From Globodera rostochiensis (taxonomy: Eukaryota; Nematoda; Chromadorea; Rhabditida; Heteroderidae): DNA of 64,000 nucleotides. The translations under genes and the position numbers were made by a program. The notes below the pieces were generated by a model that did no database searches, was not told where the DNA came from, and was given only the letters and a program-made list of their open reading frames with translations. This document shows positions 43,361 through 54,945 of the stretch, piece after piece. Numbering within the stretch: the stretch's first letter is position 1; each line of letters opens with the position of its first letter. The stretch spans positions 2,471,856 through 2,535,855 of the forward strand of contig JAEVLN010000007.1 in NCBI GenBank assembly GCA_018350325.1. The letters run 5' to 3'.

Positions 43361-43922
43361 CGCTGTGTACCCGGGAAATACCCGTGTTTTTGAGGGCCGG
43401 GCGGGTATTTTTTCGGGTATTCGGAAAAATTCCGGGCGGGTATTTTTTGATTTTTCGTCCGGGCGGGTATTTCCGGGCGGGTACGGGTAAATACCCGACT
43501 CGGGTATTTGCGTTTCGGGTACCCGCCCGGCCGGGTACCCGCCCGATACCCGCCCGACTCGGGTACCCGTCCGCACCCTAGAAGTGAAGCAGAAATCTCA
43601 AAATCTTCCTGACTTGTTTGAAAAATTAAAAATTATTTTCAAAATTTGAATTTTCAGGGTATTTTTGGGTCAAGGAATTCCGTGTTTCGGACACTGCTCT
43701 TCAAAATAAGAACAAATTAAAAAAATTATTAAATCTAATGTCAAAAATTTCGGAAATTATTACCGACCCCGACCGATTTGGTAACCCGACCTTGACAGTC
43801 CCGCCCCCGAAAAACCCCGACCCCGCAATCGTTCGCTTCCTTACAGTACCGAAATTTCGTGTTTACAGTAAGCCCTAGTTTTTCCCTATTCTTTCGATGT
43901 TTTGTGCTTTGTTGGTGCCGCC

Positions 43923-44010
43923 CAGTGATGGGAGCCGACGACTTCAAAAAATTTCGAAATCGGAATTCCGAGCCCAAAAAAGTCGAAAATCGGAATTCCG
44001 ATCATCCCTG
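43923..44010. mobile_element. Short hAT-type element, GGAATTCCG family
   Basis: Same family as 36037-36174: CAGTGATGGGAGCCGACGAC to ATCATCCCTG. Flanking octamers GTGCCGCC and GTTCCGCG agree at 6 of 8. Confidence 0.65.
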
Positions 44011-44429
44011 GTTCCGCGCCCTAGTGATCAATCAGTTAATCAACGATTTATCCCAAAACACTGATCAGAACCAACGTTTTCTGATCAGAATCAATGATTT
44101 GATCTCTATGTCATATGGCCTCTAAAGGACCGAACCGACAAGTGATGCTTTAAGACTTACTATTTTTTGCGGGGCATTTTTGTTTATCCAAATTCAATTA
44201 CAAACGGCAACGCCAAGTTCGGCGGCATCCGATACATTCAAAGTCAGCAAATGGAACGACAATAATTGATCATTTTATCAGCTTGTCCAATAATTAACAC
44301 ACCACAGTTCCGTGTGATTAATACAAAGTCCATCATTTCCTCTGTTATAGAAGCTTCCCCCCCCCCCTTCTCCCCGCCGGTGGCGTCAGTTTGGCTTATT
44401 CGCCGAAATGTCCGATTTTTGGCTAACGT

Positions 44430-44690
44430 GGCAAAGACGTTTCGGCGCCGCTGGTTCGCGACGGGAACGCTTCGGCACCAGTTAATTCATGGTCGGTTTT
44501 AAGCCGGGGGTCCCGGTTTTTTGATTAGGTTTCCGACTCCCGGTTTTCGGTATCGGTTCTAGTCGTGGCATAACCAGCATTACAAATAGCTGGTTGGTTT
44601 TGGCGCCGAAACGACAGCACCGAAACGACTGCGGCGCCGAAACGGCCACGGCGCCGAAACGATAGCGCCAAAACGTCCTGCTCCCTGGCG
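44430..44690. repeat. GCGCCGAAACG repeat cluster
   Basis: CGGCGCCGAAACG and its inverse recur about eight times around a CCGGTTTT stretch. Probably another degenerate element with its own motif; termini not found. Confidence 0.45.
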
Positions 44691-44692
44691 AA

Positions 44693-44865
44693 ATGTCAAA
44701 TTTTGGCTTATGTGGCGTAATGCCCAATTTTGGCTTACGTGGCGAAATGTCCGATTTTGGCTTACGTGGCGAAATGTCCGATTTTGGCTTACGTGGCGAA
44801 ATGTCCGATTGTGGCTTTCGTGGCGAAATGTCCGATTTTGGCTTATGTGGCGAAATGTCTTCTCT
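44693..44865 (+). repeat. Tandem repeat, 27-bp unit, about six copies
   Basis: Unit contains GCTTACGTGGCGAAATGTCC followed by GATTTTG. Frames through it give repetitive peptides and are not genes. Confidence 0.9.
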
Positions 44866-44938
44866 TACCCCACACAACGGCTGTCGCCAAACGGTCCGGC
44901 CCTAACCCCGCCCTACCGCCGCTTGTCCCCCTCCCTCC

Positions 44939-47900
44939 CTATTCAATGTCGACACCGGGAATGCGAATTTCGATGCAATTTCTACGTATTGTTTCATCGC
45001 CGCACACCGCTTCCTCCTCCCATTCGGCCCATTGCTTCTCATCCCGCGCAATCGGTGCCCGCACAATGCCCCAATTGCCTCTTCGGAGGTGCCAAAATGG
45101 GTGCCCAAATGTCATCCGTTCACGCGTGCGGTCATTCGTCAACACAAATAATTCCTCTTCCTCATCCGGATAAATGAACGGGAAAAGGACAATCCAGGCG
45201 ACGGCCGAATTGATGGCGGTGGCATTGAGGAATTTCTGAAATGTGCGATGGTGTACATTAGAGATCGGACTTGAGGACCGATCGAGATTACGATCGAGAA
45301 TTTCGAAAAAAAATTTAAACGATCGAGATTCGTTCGAGATCACTGAAAAAACTTAAAAAAATCTTCAATTTTTTATGTTTTACCTTTTTTTCTGCTTATA
45401 TATATTTTAAAATGTTTTGGAGTTTTGAGCATATTTTGGCATTTTTGGCCAAAAGTATTAAAAAATACACTCAAAATTAGGGTTGAGCGGGACCTGGACT
45501 TTTGGGAAAACCGGGACCGGGACCAAGATTTTCAACCGGGACCGGTTTCGGGACCAACCGTGACTTTTCAAGAGAGAAATTTCTTTTTATAATCTTCAAT
45601 GGTAAAGCAAAAAATTTTTTGTTGAGGCGATGCCTATTTGAGTAGAGGGGAAAACCAATAAATAAGTGCTTACACTCAAGCGGGTTCAAACCCAACACAT
45701 AACATGAGACCCACCAAAAAGAGAAACCACTAGGCCATTGACCTATTTGGGAGAGATAGGTAAGTAAAAATGGTTGAAATTGTCGCTCGATGATGCCATC
45801 ATTAGTGTACATTTAGTCCCGGTTGGTCCCGGTCCCGGCGGGACCAAAAAACCGGGACCGGGACTTTTCATTTTTCAAAAATCCCGTCCCGACCGGGACC
45901 AGAAAAAACCGGGAAATCCCGTCCCGGTCTCGTACCGGTCCCGCTCAACCCTACCCAAAATTATTGATTTCTGGCTGCTTTTGAAATAATTCATATACGT
46001 GAATAGTAGGGGGGAGGGGGGGGGGGGGGGGGGGGCAACGGCCCTTCGTACGACGATGGGGGAGGGGGGGGGGGGGGGTCAAGGGGGGGGGGGGTCAAAT
46101 GAAAAATACGCATTTTTTGAGGAAAAAGTACCCGATTTTGTGTGTTTTTTTTTCGCGCGCTTTTTTCAACTACTTTTTAGGCTTGGAGATGGGGGACGTC
46201 GGCGGTGCCGATAGGCGCCGCCAAGAAAATTTTGAAATTTTTGACTCAGCTTGTTAAGGGATTTGCAACCAAAATTACAAGAAATAAGGCCTTTTTTTTG
46301 AAGATTTTAGGTGGGCGTAACCTGATTCCGGACATTTTTGGAGCCGGAATTCGGAATTTTTGGCAACAAAAAAAAAACGGAAATTTGCAAAATTGGCCGA
46401 ATTTTTCATAGTTTTTGGATCAGTTTGGGGGCGGGGTGGAGCGGCGGTGCCGATAGGCGCCGCCGGGAAAAATTTTTGAATTTTGATGGTAATTTGGGGG
46501 TCAACCCATCTCATCAATACCCAACTCATCAACACCCAACTCATCAACAACCCAACTCATCAACAACCAAGATCGGGCAACAACTTGCTTCAACCTTAAC
46601 CGATTCAGAAATACTTAAAGCCAATCGAAAGATCTCGAAGAGTTGAAGGTAACATTAAGTTAAAGCTTAGCGATTGGACAAGTTTCAAAAAAGTTATGGC
46701 CAGAAAATCCATAAAAACCGAAATTTTTAAATTTTATCAAGTTTTCTGGCCATAACTTTTTTGAAACTTGTCCAATCGCTAAGCTTTAACTTAATGTTAC
46801 CTTCAACTCTTCGAGATCTTTCGATTGGCTTTAAGTATTTCTGAATCGGTTAAGGTTGAAGCAAGTTGTTGCCCGATCTTGGTTGTTGATGAGTTGGGTT
46901 GTTGATGAGTTGGGTGTTGATGAGTTGGGTATTGATGAGATGGGGGAGACCCGGTAATTTGTTAAGAAAATTGGCCAGAATCTCTACATTTTTTGGCTTT
47001 TGGATGAGAAAAAATTTTGGGATTTTTGACTAAATTTGTTTAGAAAATTGGTCAAAAAATTACGAATTTCCTCTTTTTTCTCTTCGCTCGTTTTCTCCCC
47101 CCCCCCCCAACCCTTTTTCTCCTCGACGATCCCCCCCCCCCCCCCTCTATTTTGGGCTCGGTACGAACGAGGGGGGGGGGGGGGGGGGGGGGGTCGACCC
47201 CCCACTATTTCGGGTATGTAATTCATCTTTAATTATGGTCTTTTAGTCATTTTCGAAAAGAAGGCCTGAAAAATTGAACTTTCGGTTAAAAAAAATAAAA
47301 CAATTCGGCGTTGGAAATGGGAGCGCTGAGATGGCCAAATGGCGATGAGTTGGGTTAAAAGAAGAGGAAAAAAAATATTAAGCAAATTGTGCCTAAAAGT
47401 GCCATTTTCGATGCATATTTTGGAGCATATCGGTCCCATCCCTAACAATGATGGTCGGCCGGCCGATTGAGTATGGCGCCGAACATTTTAATCAATGGCA
47501 TTTTAAAGGAGAGTTTTCGGAACATTTGGGAATCCGGACATTGAAATAGGGACTTGATGATGCCATCATTAGAGAGTGCCATTATAATTCCCGGCACTAT
47601 CTTCCGCTCGCCCACCTCTTTGAGTTTGACCAGCGTCGCACGCTCGAATGGACAAAGCAAAACCTTCGGACGGCCATCTTTGCGCGGTGTGTGAAGCCAA
47701 TCGAACATCGGTTGGCCGATCGGAAAAAAGTACATTGAATAGATCAGCCGGAGATTGGCACAATTCAGCAGAATGGTGGGGGAGACAAGATTCTGCAGTT
47801 GCTCCATTTGGTGCCGCCTCAAATCAACACCATTCGAGAAGGGACTGTGAAGAGGGAAACGATTTTTTTGTTGTTGTTTAAAATTCAAAAACAAATTTGA

Positions 47901-48826
47901 ATTGTTTATTTTTGCTCACAAATCGCCAAAATGCATTAGGGTGATGTTGTTGATGATGAGCTTGACGAATGGAAGAATCTGATCAGCCAATGTGTTTAAG
48001 CATCGGCGATCGGCAACCTTAAAGGCGATGCCCGCTTTGAACAGAGGGCGAATGCGGTGGAGAAATGCAATGACATTGGCGTCGATGTAACTAAAAAAAA
48101 GAGATTTATTTTTTTGTTTAAATTTATATACCACCAGATTAATCATTTTAAATTAAAAATAATTTTTTAGAGGTGATTGGGACTCGCGAGGGGATTTTCC
48201 ATCAGGCACTACAAGCCCGAATCCAGGACAAATTCACAAACTCGCGGGGAGCGAGCAGACTTTTCCTGGAAAACTTTAACCATCCGGCCCGGCTTTTTTT
48301 AGAATTACGAATCCGGGTTCCGGATCCGGATAAAGCCAAAATTCCGGTCTCAACTCGTTACCACCACCACCAACCAGCAGCAGCCCCAAACGTACTGGAT
48401 GGAAATGCGCTTGAAGCCGACTAAATTGGCAGGAGGCGTCCCTTCTGGAAGTGGCATCCCCACTTTTTGCTTAAGGAATTTGTAGTAGTTCTTGAAGACG
48501 TCCACAGCGGTGCCATTCTCTTCACGTCGAACATCCAGCAATCCAAGTGCCCATTTCCTTGTCTTAAAATGCGTGTCCACAAGGCCATCAAAGCGCCAAC
48601 TGATCAGTGCCAATTTGAGTCCGAGTTCGGCAGGTTCAGTGAACGCGAAAACGCCCAGCCAAATGTCGCCACAAATATAGCTAAACTTTGAAAAAATTTA
48701 TTTTAGCAAAAAGATTTGTGTTCACAGTTCCCTCAGGCGTCGTTGTTGCACTTGTTGATGTTGTTGTTTCACATCGGCAGAAAATGCGCCGTAATTCAAC
48801 TTTTGTTTCTTCGTTGGTGGTGGCAT
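44939..48826 (-). CDS. F-box-like cyst-nematode family protein, five exons, 360 aa
   Basis: Exons 48826-48726, 48680-48396, 48090-47920, 47844-47616 and 45235-44939 join in consistent phase, with GT donors and AG acceptors throughout. ATG at 48826 opens a basic, Gln-rich leader (MPPPTKKQKL), then the family core: YICGDIWLGVFAFTEP, LALISWRFDGLVDTHF and WALGLLDVRR. A region near residue 210 (IAFLHRIRPLF) and WLHTPRKDG follow. The C-terminal domain has VLTNDRTRERMTF and the hallmark RAPIARDEKQWAEWEEEA. I know this architecture from Globodera proteins that are often annotated as F-box-containing; no biochemical role is established here. Intron 4 is 2.4 kb and packed with transposons and G-runs. 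A relative lies at 57990-59258. Confidence 0.8.
45478..45953. mobile_element. hAT-type element, GGGACC motif, TSD 7/8
   Basis: 476 bp between TAGGGTTGAGCGGGACC and its inverse. GGTCCCGG arrays at both ends; octamers CTCAAAAT and CCCAAAAT. The middle contains a tRNA-like segment at 45670-45740 (minus). It lies in intron 4 of the F-box-like gene. Confidence 0.9.
46003..46097. repeat. G-rich tract
   Basis: Runs of G up to about 20, broken by GCAACGGCCCTTCG and TCAA. Intronic. Potential quadruplex; run lengths are unreliable in any assembly. Confidence 0.7.
46200..46222 (+). repeat. GATA-loop hairpin repeat, copy
   Basis: Consensus arms, tip mutated to CCAAG. Followed by AAAATTTTGAAATTTTTGACTC. 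Confidence 0.75.
46442..46465 (+). repeat. GATA-loop hairpin repeat, copy
   Basis: Perfect consensus copy. A foldback element is inserted 30 bp downstream, splitting this repeat's flank. Confidence 0.8.
46496..46952. repeat. Foldback element, about 200-bp arms, exact TSD GGTAATTT
   Basis: Nearly perfect arms 46503-46705 and 46743-46945 around a loop of about 40 nt. The arm tips are tandem CAACTCATCAACACCC units. Flanked on both sides by GGTAATTT (46488-46495 and 46953-46960). No frame inside. In intron 4 of the F-box-like gene, so the primary transcript would fold into a long double-stranded RNA. Confidence 0.92.
47097..47195. repeat. C-run and G-run pair
   Basis: Two C-runs (47097-47108 and 47131-47145) followed by a long G-run (47171-47193). 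They could fold on each other; lengths are likely unstable. Confidence 0.65.
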
Positions 48827-49006
48827 TTTTGTTTATATGCTTTTTAAAGTGCCTTAATTGGAGAAAATTTAGGGTAAAATTTCAAGCAAAAATGGCATGC
48901 CTAATATGGAATTTTGTGTGGGTATTATGTAAATGATAAAAATTGGGCGAAATTGTTTTTTGGGTCAACAGAGTATCATCCAAAATGGTTGTTGTTTTAT
49001 GTGAAG

Positions 49007-49205
49007 GGGGGAGGGGGGGGTGGGATGGGGGGGGACGACGTTTTGCCCCGGGGGGGGACGTTTTGACCCGGGGGGGGGGGGACGGTTTGCCCCGGGGGGG
49101 GGACGTTTTGCGCGGGGGGGGGGACGTTTTGCCCCGGGGGGGGGACGTTTTACCCGGGGGGGGGACGTTTTGACGCGGGGGGGGGGGGGGACGTTTTGCC
49201 CCGGG
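49007..49205 (+). repeat. G-rich tandem repeat, GACGTTTTGCCCCG unit
   Basis: About eight units of 20-24 bp, each a G-run of 8-13 plus ACGTTTTGCCCC or a close variant. Sits between the divergent starts at 48826 (minus) and 49260 (plus). Confidence 0.85.
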
Positions 49206-49259
49206 CAATTCTCTCATTTCTTTTTTTGCCCCCACATTTTTTCCCTCACCATCTCTATT

Positions 49260-52200
49260 ATGCCGCGCTTCTTCAACAGACGCATGCCGATGGACAAGTT
49301 TGCAGAGACACCGCCTTTATGGGACATTTTTATGTCGAAACAACTCTTGAATGGTATAATTAATTGAAATTAAAATATTAACATTTTGAAAAAATCACTC
49401 GGCGATTGAAAAAGGTGTGGGTGATTGCCCTGAGGGCGCAGCTTTACAACAACATTTTGTGCCGGAGGCCAAATGCTTCTGACAAATCCGTCGGCTCCGT
49501 CCCTCTCCCCCCCCCCTTCGGGGAACAAATGGTGATCAATGAAGGCAAACAGAATGGGGGGGGGGGGGGTGAGAACGAAGGACTGGGCCGAAGAAATTAG
49601 CTTCACGGAATTTTGTGCTAAAAACCCTTTGCTGTGATTCAAAATCGGTAAGGCGGTGAATTTGATCGGTATTCCTCATCTTTGGCCCCAGGCCAATAAA
49701 AATAACGTCTAAACAAAACTGAAAACTAAAATAGATTTTTTAGGGCAGCGAAATTAATCGAAAATTAATTAAAATTTTAATGTCACAAAAAACGCCTTAT
49801 CAAAACTAAAGCCACAAAATGCGGCTAAGACTCAGATCTGGACAGGACAGGACTTCTCTGCTTTTGCGCAAGCTTCACACGTAAACACCGGGGGCAATAA
49901 AAACGAAAATTATTGCAGATCAAAATGTGTGAAAAAAATTCAGTTTCTTTAAAACTAATTATAAAATAAAACAAAAATAATAAAAATTGTTAGGCTCCAA
50001 TGTGCTTTAACCGATGCAATTTCCCTTGAATATTGTGACGAATAAAGAAGTGAAAACCCAAATTTCCCTTTGGTTCGACATCCCCCCCCAAGCATTCCGG
50101 CTAAACCAAATTGCCCCCAGGTCAACCCCCCAATTTTGGTTTGAGTCGCGACACGCCATTGGCCTTCATTTTTTGGTTTTTTACGCAATTTTTGAAAATT
50201 TTTTCCTCTTTTTTTTTTTGGTAAATTGATTTTTGATTAGTTTTAACAACATTTTTCAGATTGCGTTCATTGACGCGGTGGTTGGGCCCGTCGATTTGCA
50301 TCAGATTGTCTTCCAGCTCGTCTACTTCGAGTTTGATCAGATCACTGATCAAAAGCCCGATCTGGTGGACTACGGACCATGGATGGCCGACATGGACATT
50401 CAGGTCCCCCCTCATTGCTGATTAGACAAAATTTCCCGAATCAAAATTTCTTTTACCAGACTTCGAACCAGGCCCGTAACTAGGCCCCCCCCCGTTTGAG
50501 AAAAAAACCATAGAGGGGACCCTGTTGTTTTGCTTTTTGAAAAACCTGAAAACAAAATTTTAGGGTCTTATTTTTCGCACTTTTCTTGTCAAAAAGCTAA
50601 AAATTGGAAGACAAAAAAAAAGTCGGAACCACCAACACGACATTCAAGCTATATACCGCCCCCCCCCCCGGTCTAGTGTAAAGCCCAAAATTTGACTTCT
50701 AAAATTAAGAAAAATGCGATAAATCAAAAAAAAAAACCCAAAAATCCAACTTCTTTTTGCCAAAAAAAAAAATTCCTTATAAAAACGAAAAAATGGTGCT
50801 TTACGTCACAGAATATGTGGTGATTTTACGCTTTTGGCGTCATTGCTTTGTTTAATAATAAAAAATGATTTTTTAAATTAATATTAATTTGTTTTATAAT
50901 AAATTTGAATGAACCATAGTGCAAGTTTTTTAAATTTAAAATATGAATATTTTAAGAATTTGTTGTTAAACTTTGTTCTTTACATTCCGTCAGTACATGT
51001 CGATCACGTTCTTTTAAATTAATTTTAGTGCATCCAAAAGCTTGGAAAATTTAAATTTGAAATAATTAACAAAAATTTCATAAAGTTGATACAAAAATGA
51101 TTGTCAATTATTCTGGTGCTAAGCTTGGAAAAATTAAATTTATTTTATCTTTTTTGTTAAATTATACAATTTAGTTCCGGTGTTTCAGCTTGGAAAAAAA
51201 TAAAATTTGAATTTATTTAATTACATAATTTAATTAAATTTGTGGCTGTCAGCTACCGATTCAAACCGGGAGAAAAAGTGCGCAATTTTTAAATATTGCA
51301 AATGGAAAACTTGATTTAAATTAAAAATTGTAAAATTTAACCACTATGAAAAAATGCTTATAAAAGATTAAATTATTATTACTTTTCACATACACACCTA
51401 TTCTTGTTTTTAAATAAAAATTATTTGGTTTATTTTTTCGTAAATAAAATTATGCGGAAAAGTTAGGTATGCAATTTTTGCATGTAAAATCATTTTAATT
51501 TTTTGTTTTTTTTAAAGAAATTAATGATTTTTTTTTGCATTTTATTTTGTCTATTTTTAGTTTAATGTTTCTTATAAATTTTTGTTCATCTGTTTCGTGC
51601 TCGCGTTGGCCACGAGTACGGCACTGAATTTGGCAACAATTTTTGCCTACAAATGGCACAAAAGGACACGGACCGCAACGCTGACACGACAACGGTGGAA
51701 GGAGAATCATGCCGACATTTTGGAAATTCTTGAGTAAAAATTTGACAAATTTAATTAGTAAATTTTAGGAATTCCGTCTGCTCGTTTATACAGTTGCAAT
51801 GTTCTTCCTTTTATGTAAATTTTAGAGAGATAACTCATCGAGAAAGAGCTGGAACTTCGGCTAAAAATTGTATCAAAAAAAAATTATTCGGAAACCAAAA
51901 TTGGCAACAACAAATTTTCCCGAAACCGGGATTTAGGCTGCAAAAGGCCAAGAATATTTAAAACTCAAAAATACAAAGTCTATAAATTGGTTACGATTTT
52001 ATATTTTCAACAATTTCTAATTTTTGATCTTCTATATTTTTCAAATCAGATTTTCGCCTATTTGTACACCTTGGACTACGAGTTGTTCAAGCCTCTGTGG
52101 TCCATAGTTGTCAACAAAACTTTCGACAGAATTAAAATCGCACTGATCAAAAGGCGTCGTGGCTCAACCGTAAAACTGATCTGATTCAAAATAATTTGAT

Positions 52201-52448
52201 CATTTCTTTGTCTGTATGATTGATCAATCGATCGATCGATCACATTAATAATTGATCAGGTGATGCCGATCGTCAACAGTGGCCAACATCACCAGGTGGC
52301 GATCATCCCTTGTGTTAAGCAGCGCCCGTTTGTGAAGCGCGACGACAAGACGATTGATCAGCAACAATTTCAGGACAATGATGGCAGCGATCACTATTGT
52401 GAACACAGAACAAGGCTGGAAATGTTGAGACGTGCGGCGATCATCTGA
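49260..52448 (+). CDS. Multi-pass membrane protein, possibly serpentine-receptor-like (partial model)
   Basis: Supported exons: 50260-50403 (IAFIDAVVGPVDLHQ to MADMDIQ), 51561-51733, 51769-51814, 52050-52169 and 52260-52448 (ends RRAAII, stop). Phases agree throughout. The 51561 exon has a membrane segment (LFICFVLALATSTALNL) followed by a basic loop (KWHKRTRT). The 52050 exon has another hydrophobic stretch and a basic tail. ATG at 49260 (MPRFFNRRMPMDKF) is a plausible first exon, but the exon joining it to 50260 is not found. The small exon 51769-51814 reads as a better membrane helix in another frame (FRLLVYTVAMFFLL), so a frameshift or mis-splice is possible. The order loop, helix, basic loop, helix, tail fits the C-terminal half of a nematode chemoreceptor; this is inference. 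Confidence 0.45.
50460..51550. other. Long intron or intergenic AT-rich DNA
   Basis: C-runs at 50485-50494 and 50658-50669 lie beside a possible hAT-like end (CAGGCCCGTAACTAGG, 50469). The rest is AT-rich with no exon seen. Confidence 0.35.
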
Positions 52449-52702
52449 TTGGCTCAGCAGCGATGTTCGAGAGTCTACTTTGTCTTAGTGATTCAATCGA
52501 TTTTTTTTGCATTTCGAGTTTCCTCCGGGTATCCCGGACTTTTTTTGGGCAAGAATTTCGGATTTTATAAGCCGGAATTCCTGTCCAAAAATTATTCAAA
52601 TAGTTTTCCATTCTATTCGAGCTGTAAAAAACAAAGACTTTATTACATCAAACACACTATCCGATATTCGACTGTCCGGCGGTGCCGATCAGGGATGGGC
52701 GC

Positions 52703-53997
52703 CAGGGTTGCAACGGATTGGGAAAAAAGTCGGATACGGATTTCGGATCGGATTGTTCTTGAGAAAAAAGTCGGATACGGATTTCGGATCGGATAACCCA
52801 AAATTTGTCGGATCGGATTTCGGATATCGGATTTGAAAAAACACCGGATTTCGGATATCGGATAACGGATTTCGGATGAAAAAATTTTTTAGCGGAAAAA
52901 ACTGAAATTTTGGTGTTTTTTTAGAAGATTTCCGGGAAATGATAATTTATTCAATGTAACATTCAAGTTCAATAAGAAAAATCGCAAATGGGCAAATTAT
53001 GGTGAAGAAAAAGTTTAACTTCCCATCCAGGGCCGTAACCAGAAAAATTTTTAGAGGGGGGGGGGCAAGCCAAAAAAAAGTCGATTCCCAAAAAAAAGTC
53101 GATTCTTAGTTTTGTTGAAGTTTAACTAAAAATTTTGTCGTTTATTTTTCAAAAATACAAATTTTTTTTGCGAATTCTGCTTGCGGGGTGGTGGAGGGGT
53201 CGGCGGTGCCGATAGGCGCCGCCGAGAAAATTTTGAATTTTTAATGTGAATTTGTTAAGAAAATTGGTCAAAAAAATGTAAAAGTTTATTTATAAAAATA
53301 CCAAATAAAAAATTTTAGGGAAAATTTCGATCTTTGGGGTGGATTTTTGGTAATAGAAAAAGTCCCTTTTTAGGGGGTACATTTTGTTTCATTGCTTTTT
53401 TCTTGCGAAATTTTGGGGAAAAATATTGAATTTCTTCAAGAAATTTCTAAAAAATGCTTAAAATTGCATTTTTCTCAAGAAATTGCTTAAAATTGCATTT
53501 TTCTCAAGAAAATTGCTTAAAATATTGATTTATTACGGAAAAATCGCGAATTATTGATTTATTCTCAAAAAGCCAAAATATTGATTTATATTAACTAAAA
53601 ACTCGCTCTAATTTTAAAATTTTTCAAAATGAATGCTATTTCCGGGCTTCTCTCATGATTCCCTATTCGCAACATGTTAAAACTTGAAATCTCGACCCTA
53701 TTGATAAGCCCTTCGGTATGCTATTATATTTTACTCGTTGGTGCACAAAATATTTTCCTGGTAAGGCACGTAATAATCCTTGCAACTCCAAAGATAACAG
53801 CGTTGCCTGTTCATTTTTTTGTGTTCAATCATATCGGACAATTATCCGGATTTCGGATCGGATTTGCCAAAATTTGTCGGATCGGATTTCGTATATCGGA
53901 TTGGCGCCCAAAATTTGTCGGATCAGATTTCGGATATCGGATTGAGAAAAACACCGGATTTCGGATAACGGATTTCGGATGATCCGTTGCAACCCTG
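52703..53997. mobile_element. hAT-type element, CGGATTTCGGAT motif, exact TSD ATGGGCGC
   Basis: 1295 bp between CAGGGTTGCAACGGAT and its inverse, with exact octamer ATGGGCGC at 52695-52702 and 53998-54005. GGATTTCGGATATCGG arrays lie at both ends. The interior holds a hairpin repeat (53201) and AT-rich repeats but no transposase. Confidence 0.93.
53201..53224 (+). repeat. GATA-loop hairpin repeat, copy
   Basis: Perfect consensus with the full flank: GCGAATTCTGC before, GAGAAAATTTTGAATTTTT and TTGTTAAGAAAATTGG after. Confidence 0.85.
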
Positions 53998-54837
53998 ATG
54001 GGCGCCGACGACCTCAAGAAATTTCGGAAATCGGAATTCCGGGGTTCCGACCCCAAAAATATCGGAAAACGGAAAGTCGGAAATCGGAATTCCGGGGTTC
54101 CGACCCAAAAAATGTCGGAAATCGGATTTCCGGCCCCCAAATGTTGGATATCGAAAATTGGATTCCGCCCATCCCTAATAAAAGTCCACGATTGTCTTTT
54201 CCATTTCTAGATTGGCTTTTACCCCAATTTAAGCTTTTTTACTTTCCCCACCATTTAAATATTAGTCAATTTGAGTTTTATGTCAAATGATTCATTCCAA
54301 ATATATTTTAATTTATTTTCATTCGCTTATTAATTAACTAAAATTCCCCGTCCCGACACTTCCAACCCCGCAAACCCCGACCCCTTGACAATGCTTAAAA
54401 AAGGTATGGCCAAGAAAATGAAAAACTCCAAAAATGGCCATTGGCACTCAAACCCCGTTCGACCTTCAGACCGGTAGCCCCCAAGCCATTAAAAATAAAG
54501 TTACGCACTTTGTTTTTTACCATTATCATTAGGGTAGCACAGTTGAACGGTTACAAACGAAATCCGGACTCCTGAAAACCCGGTTAACCGACAAACGTGG
54601 GTACCAGTTTTTAACGACTTTTAAGCGGAAATAGAGCAATCGTAACATTGTCAGACAGAATTCACGTGAAAGTTACGATATCTAGAGAATAAAAGAAATG
54701 GATTATATATGTGTAATTTAGGGAAGTACCGGATGCCAAAATGTCCGGAATCTGCGGCATGGGCAACCCATTGCTATTGAATTTCCCACTGAATTTTACT
54801 GGCGAGCGAATTCGCTCAATTCATTCCAATTTATTAT

Positions 54838-54945
54838 ACGGGTCCGGATATATCGGTGCCTTTTGTATCCGTGTCCGTTTCTATCCGTCTCATTTTTCAG
54901 AAATTCATATCCGTATCCAATCCGCGGATATCCGCAATATCCGCT
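54838..54945. mobile_element. TATCCG-motif remnant
   Basis: Repeats of ATATCCGT and GTATCC without clear termini; same family as 9026-9200. Confidence 0.45.

Larger units (their letters stand above)
41575..43580. mobile_element. hAT transposon, exact TSD GAAGTGAA, with nested insert
   Basis: 2006 bp between TAGGGTGCGG and CCGCACCCTA, with an exact octamer on both sides (41567-41574 and 43581-43588). Subterminal arrays of CGGGCGGGTATTT and CGGGTACCCG occupy 41600-41790 and 43370-43575. A transposase relic lies on the minus strand, and a second element (42575-43360) is inserted inside. Confidence 0.93.
52690..54177. mobile_element. GGAATTCCG-family element split by another insertion
   Basis: CAGGGATGGGCGC at 52690 continues at 53998 with ATGGGCGCCGACGACCTC, GGAATTCCG repeats, and a right end CGCCCATCCCTA. 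Left side abuts half of a hairpin repeat (CGGCGGTGCCGAT). Its own target octamers do not match. Confidence 0.7.

Noticed and set aside
44693..44865. Tandem 27-bp units as a CRISPR-like array
   Set aside because: Units are directly adjacent with no unique spacers and the DNA is eukaryotic; this is a minisatellite.
48943..49367. Gly/Pro-rich frames on both strands over the G-rich tandem repeat
   Set aside because: They are translations of G-runs whose length is uncertain; no independent coding evidence.
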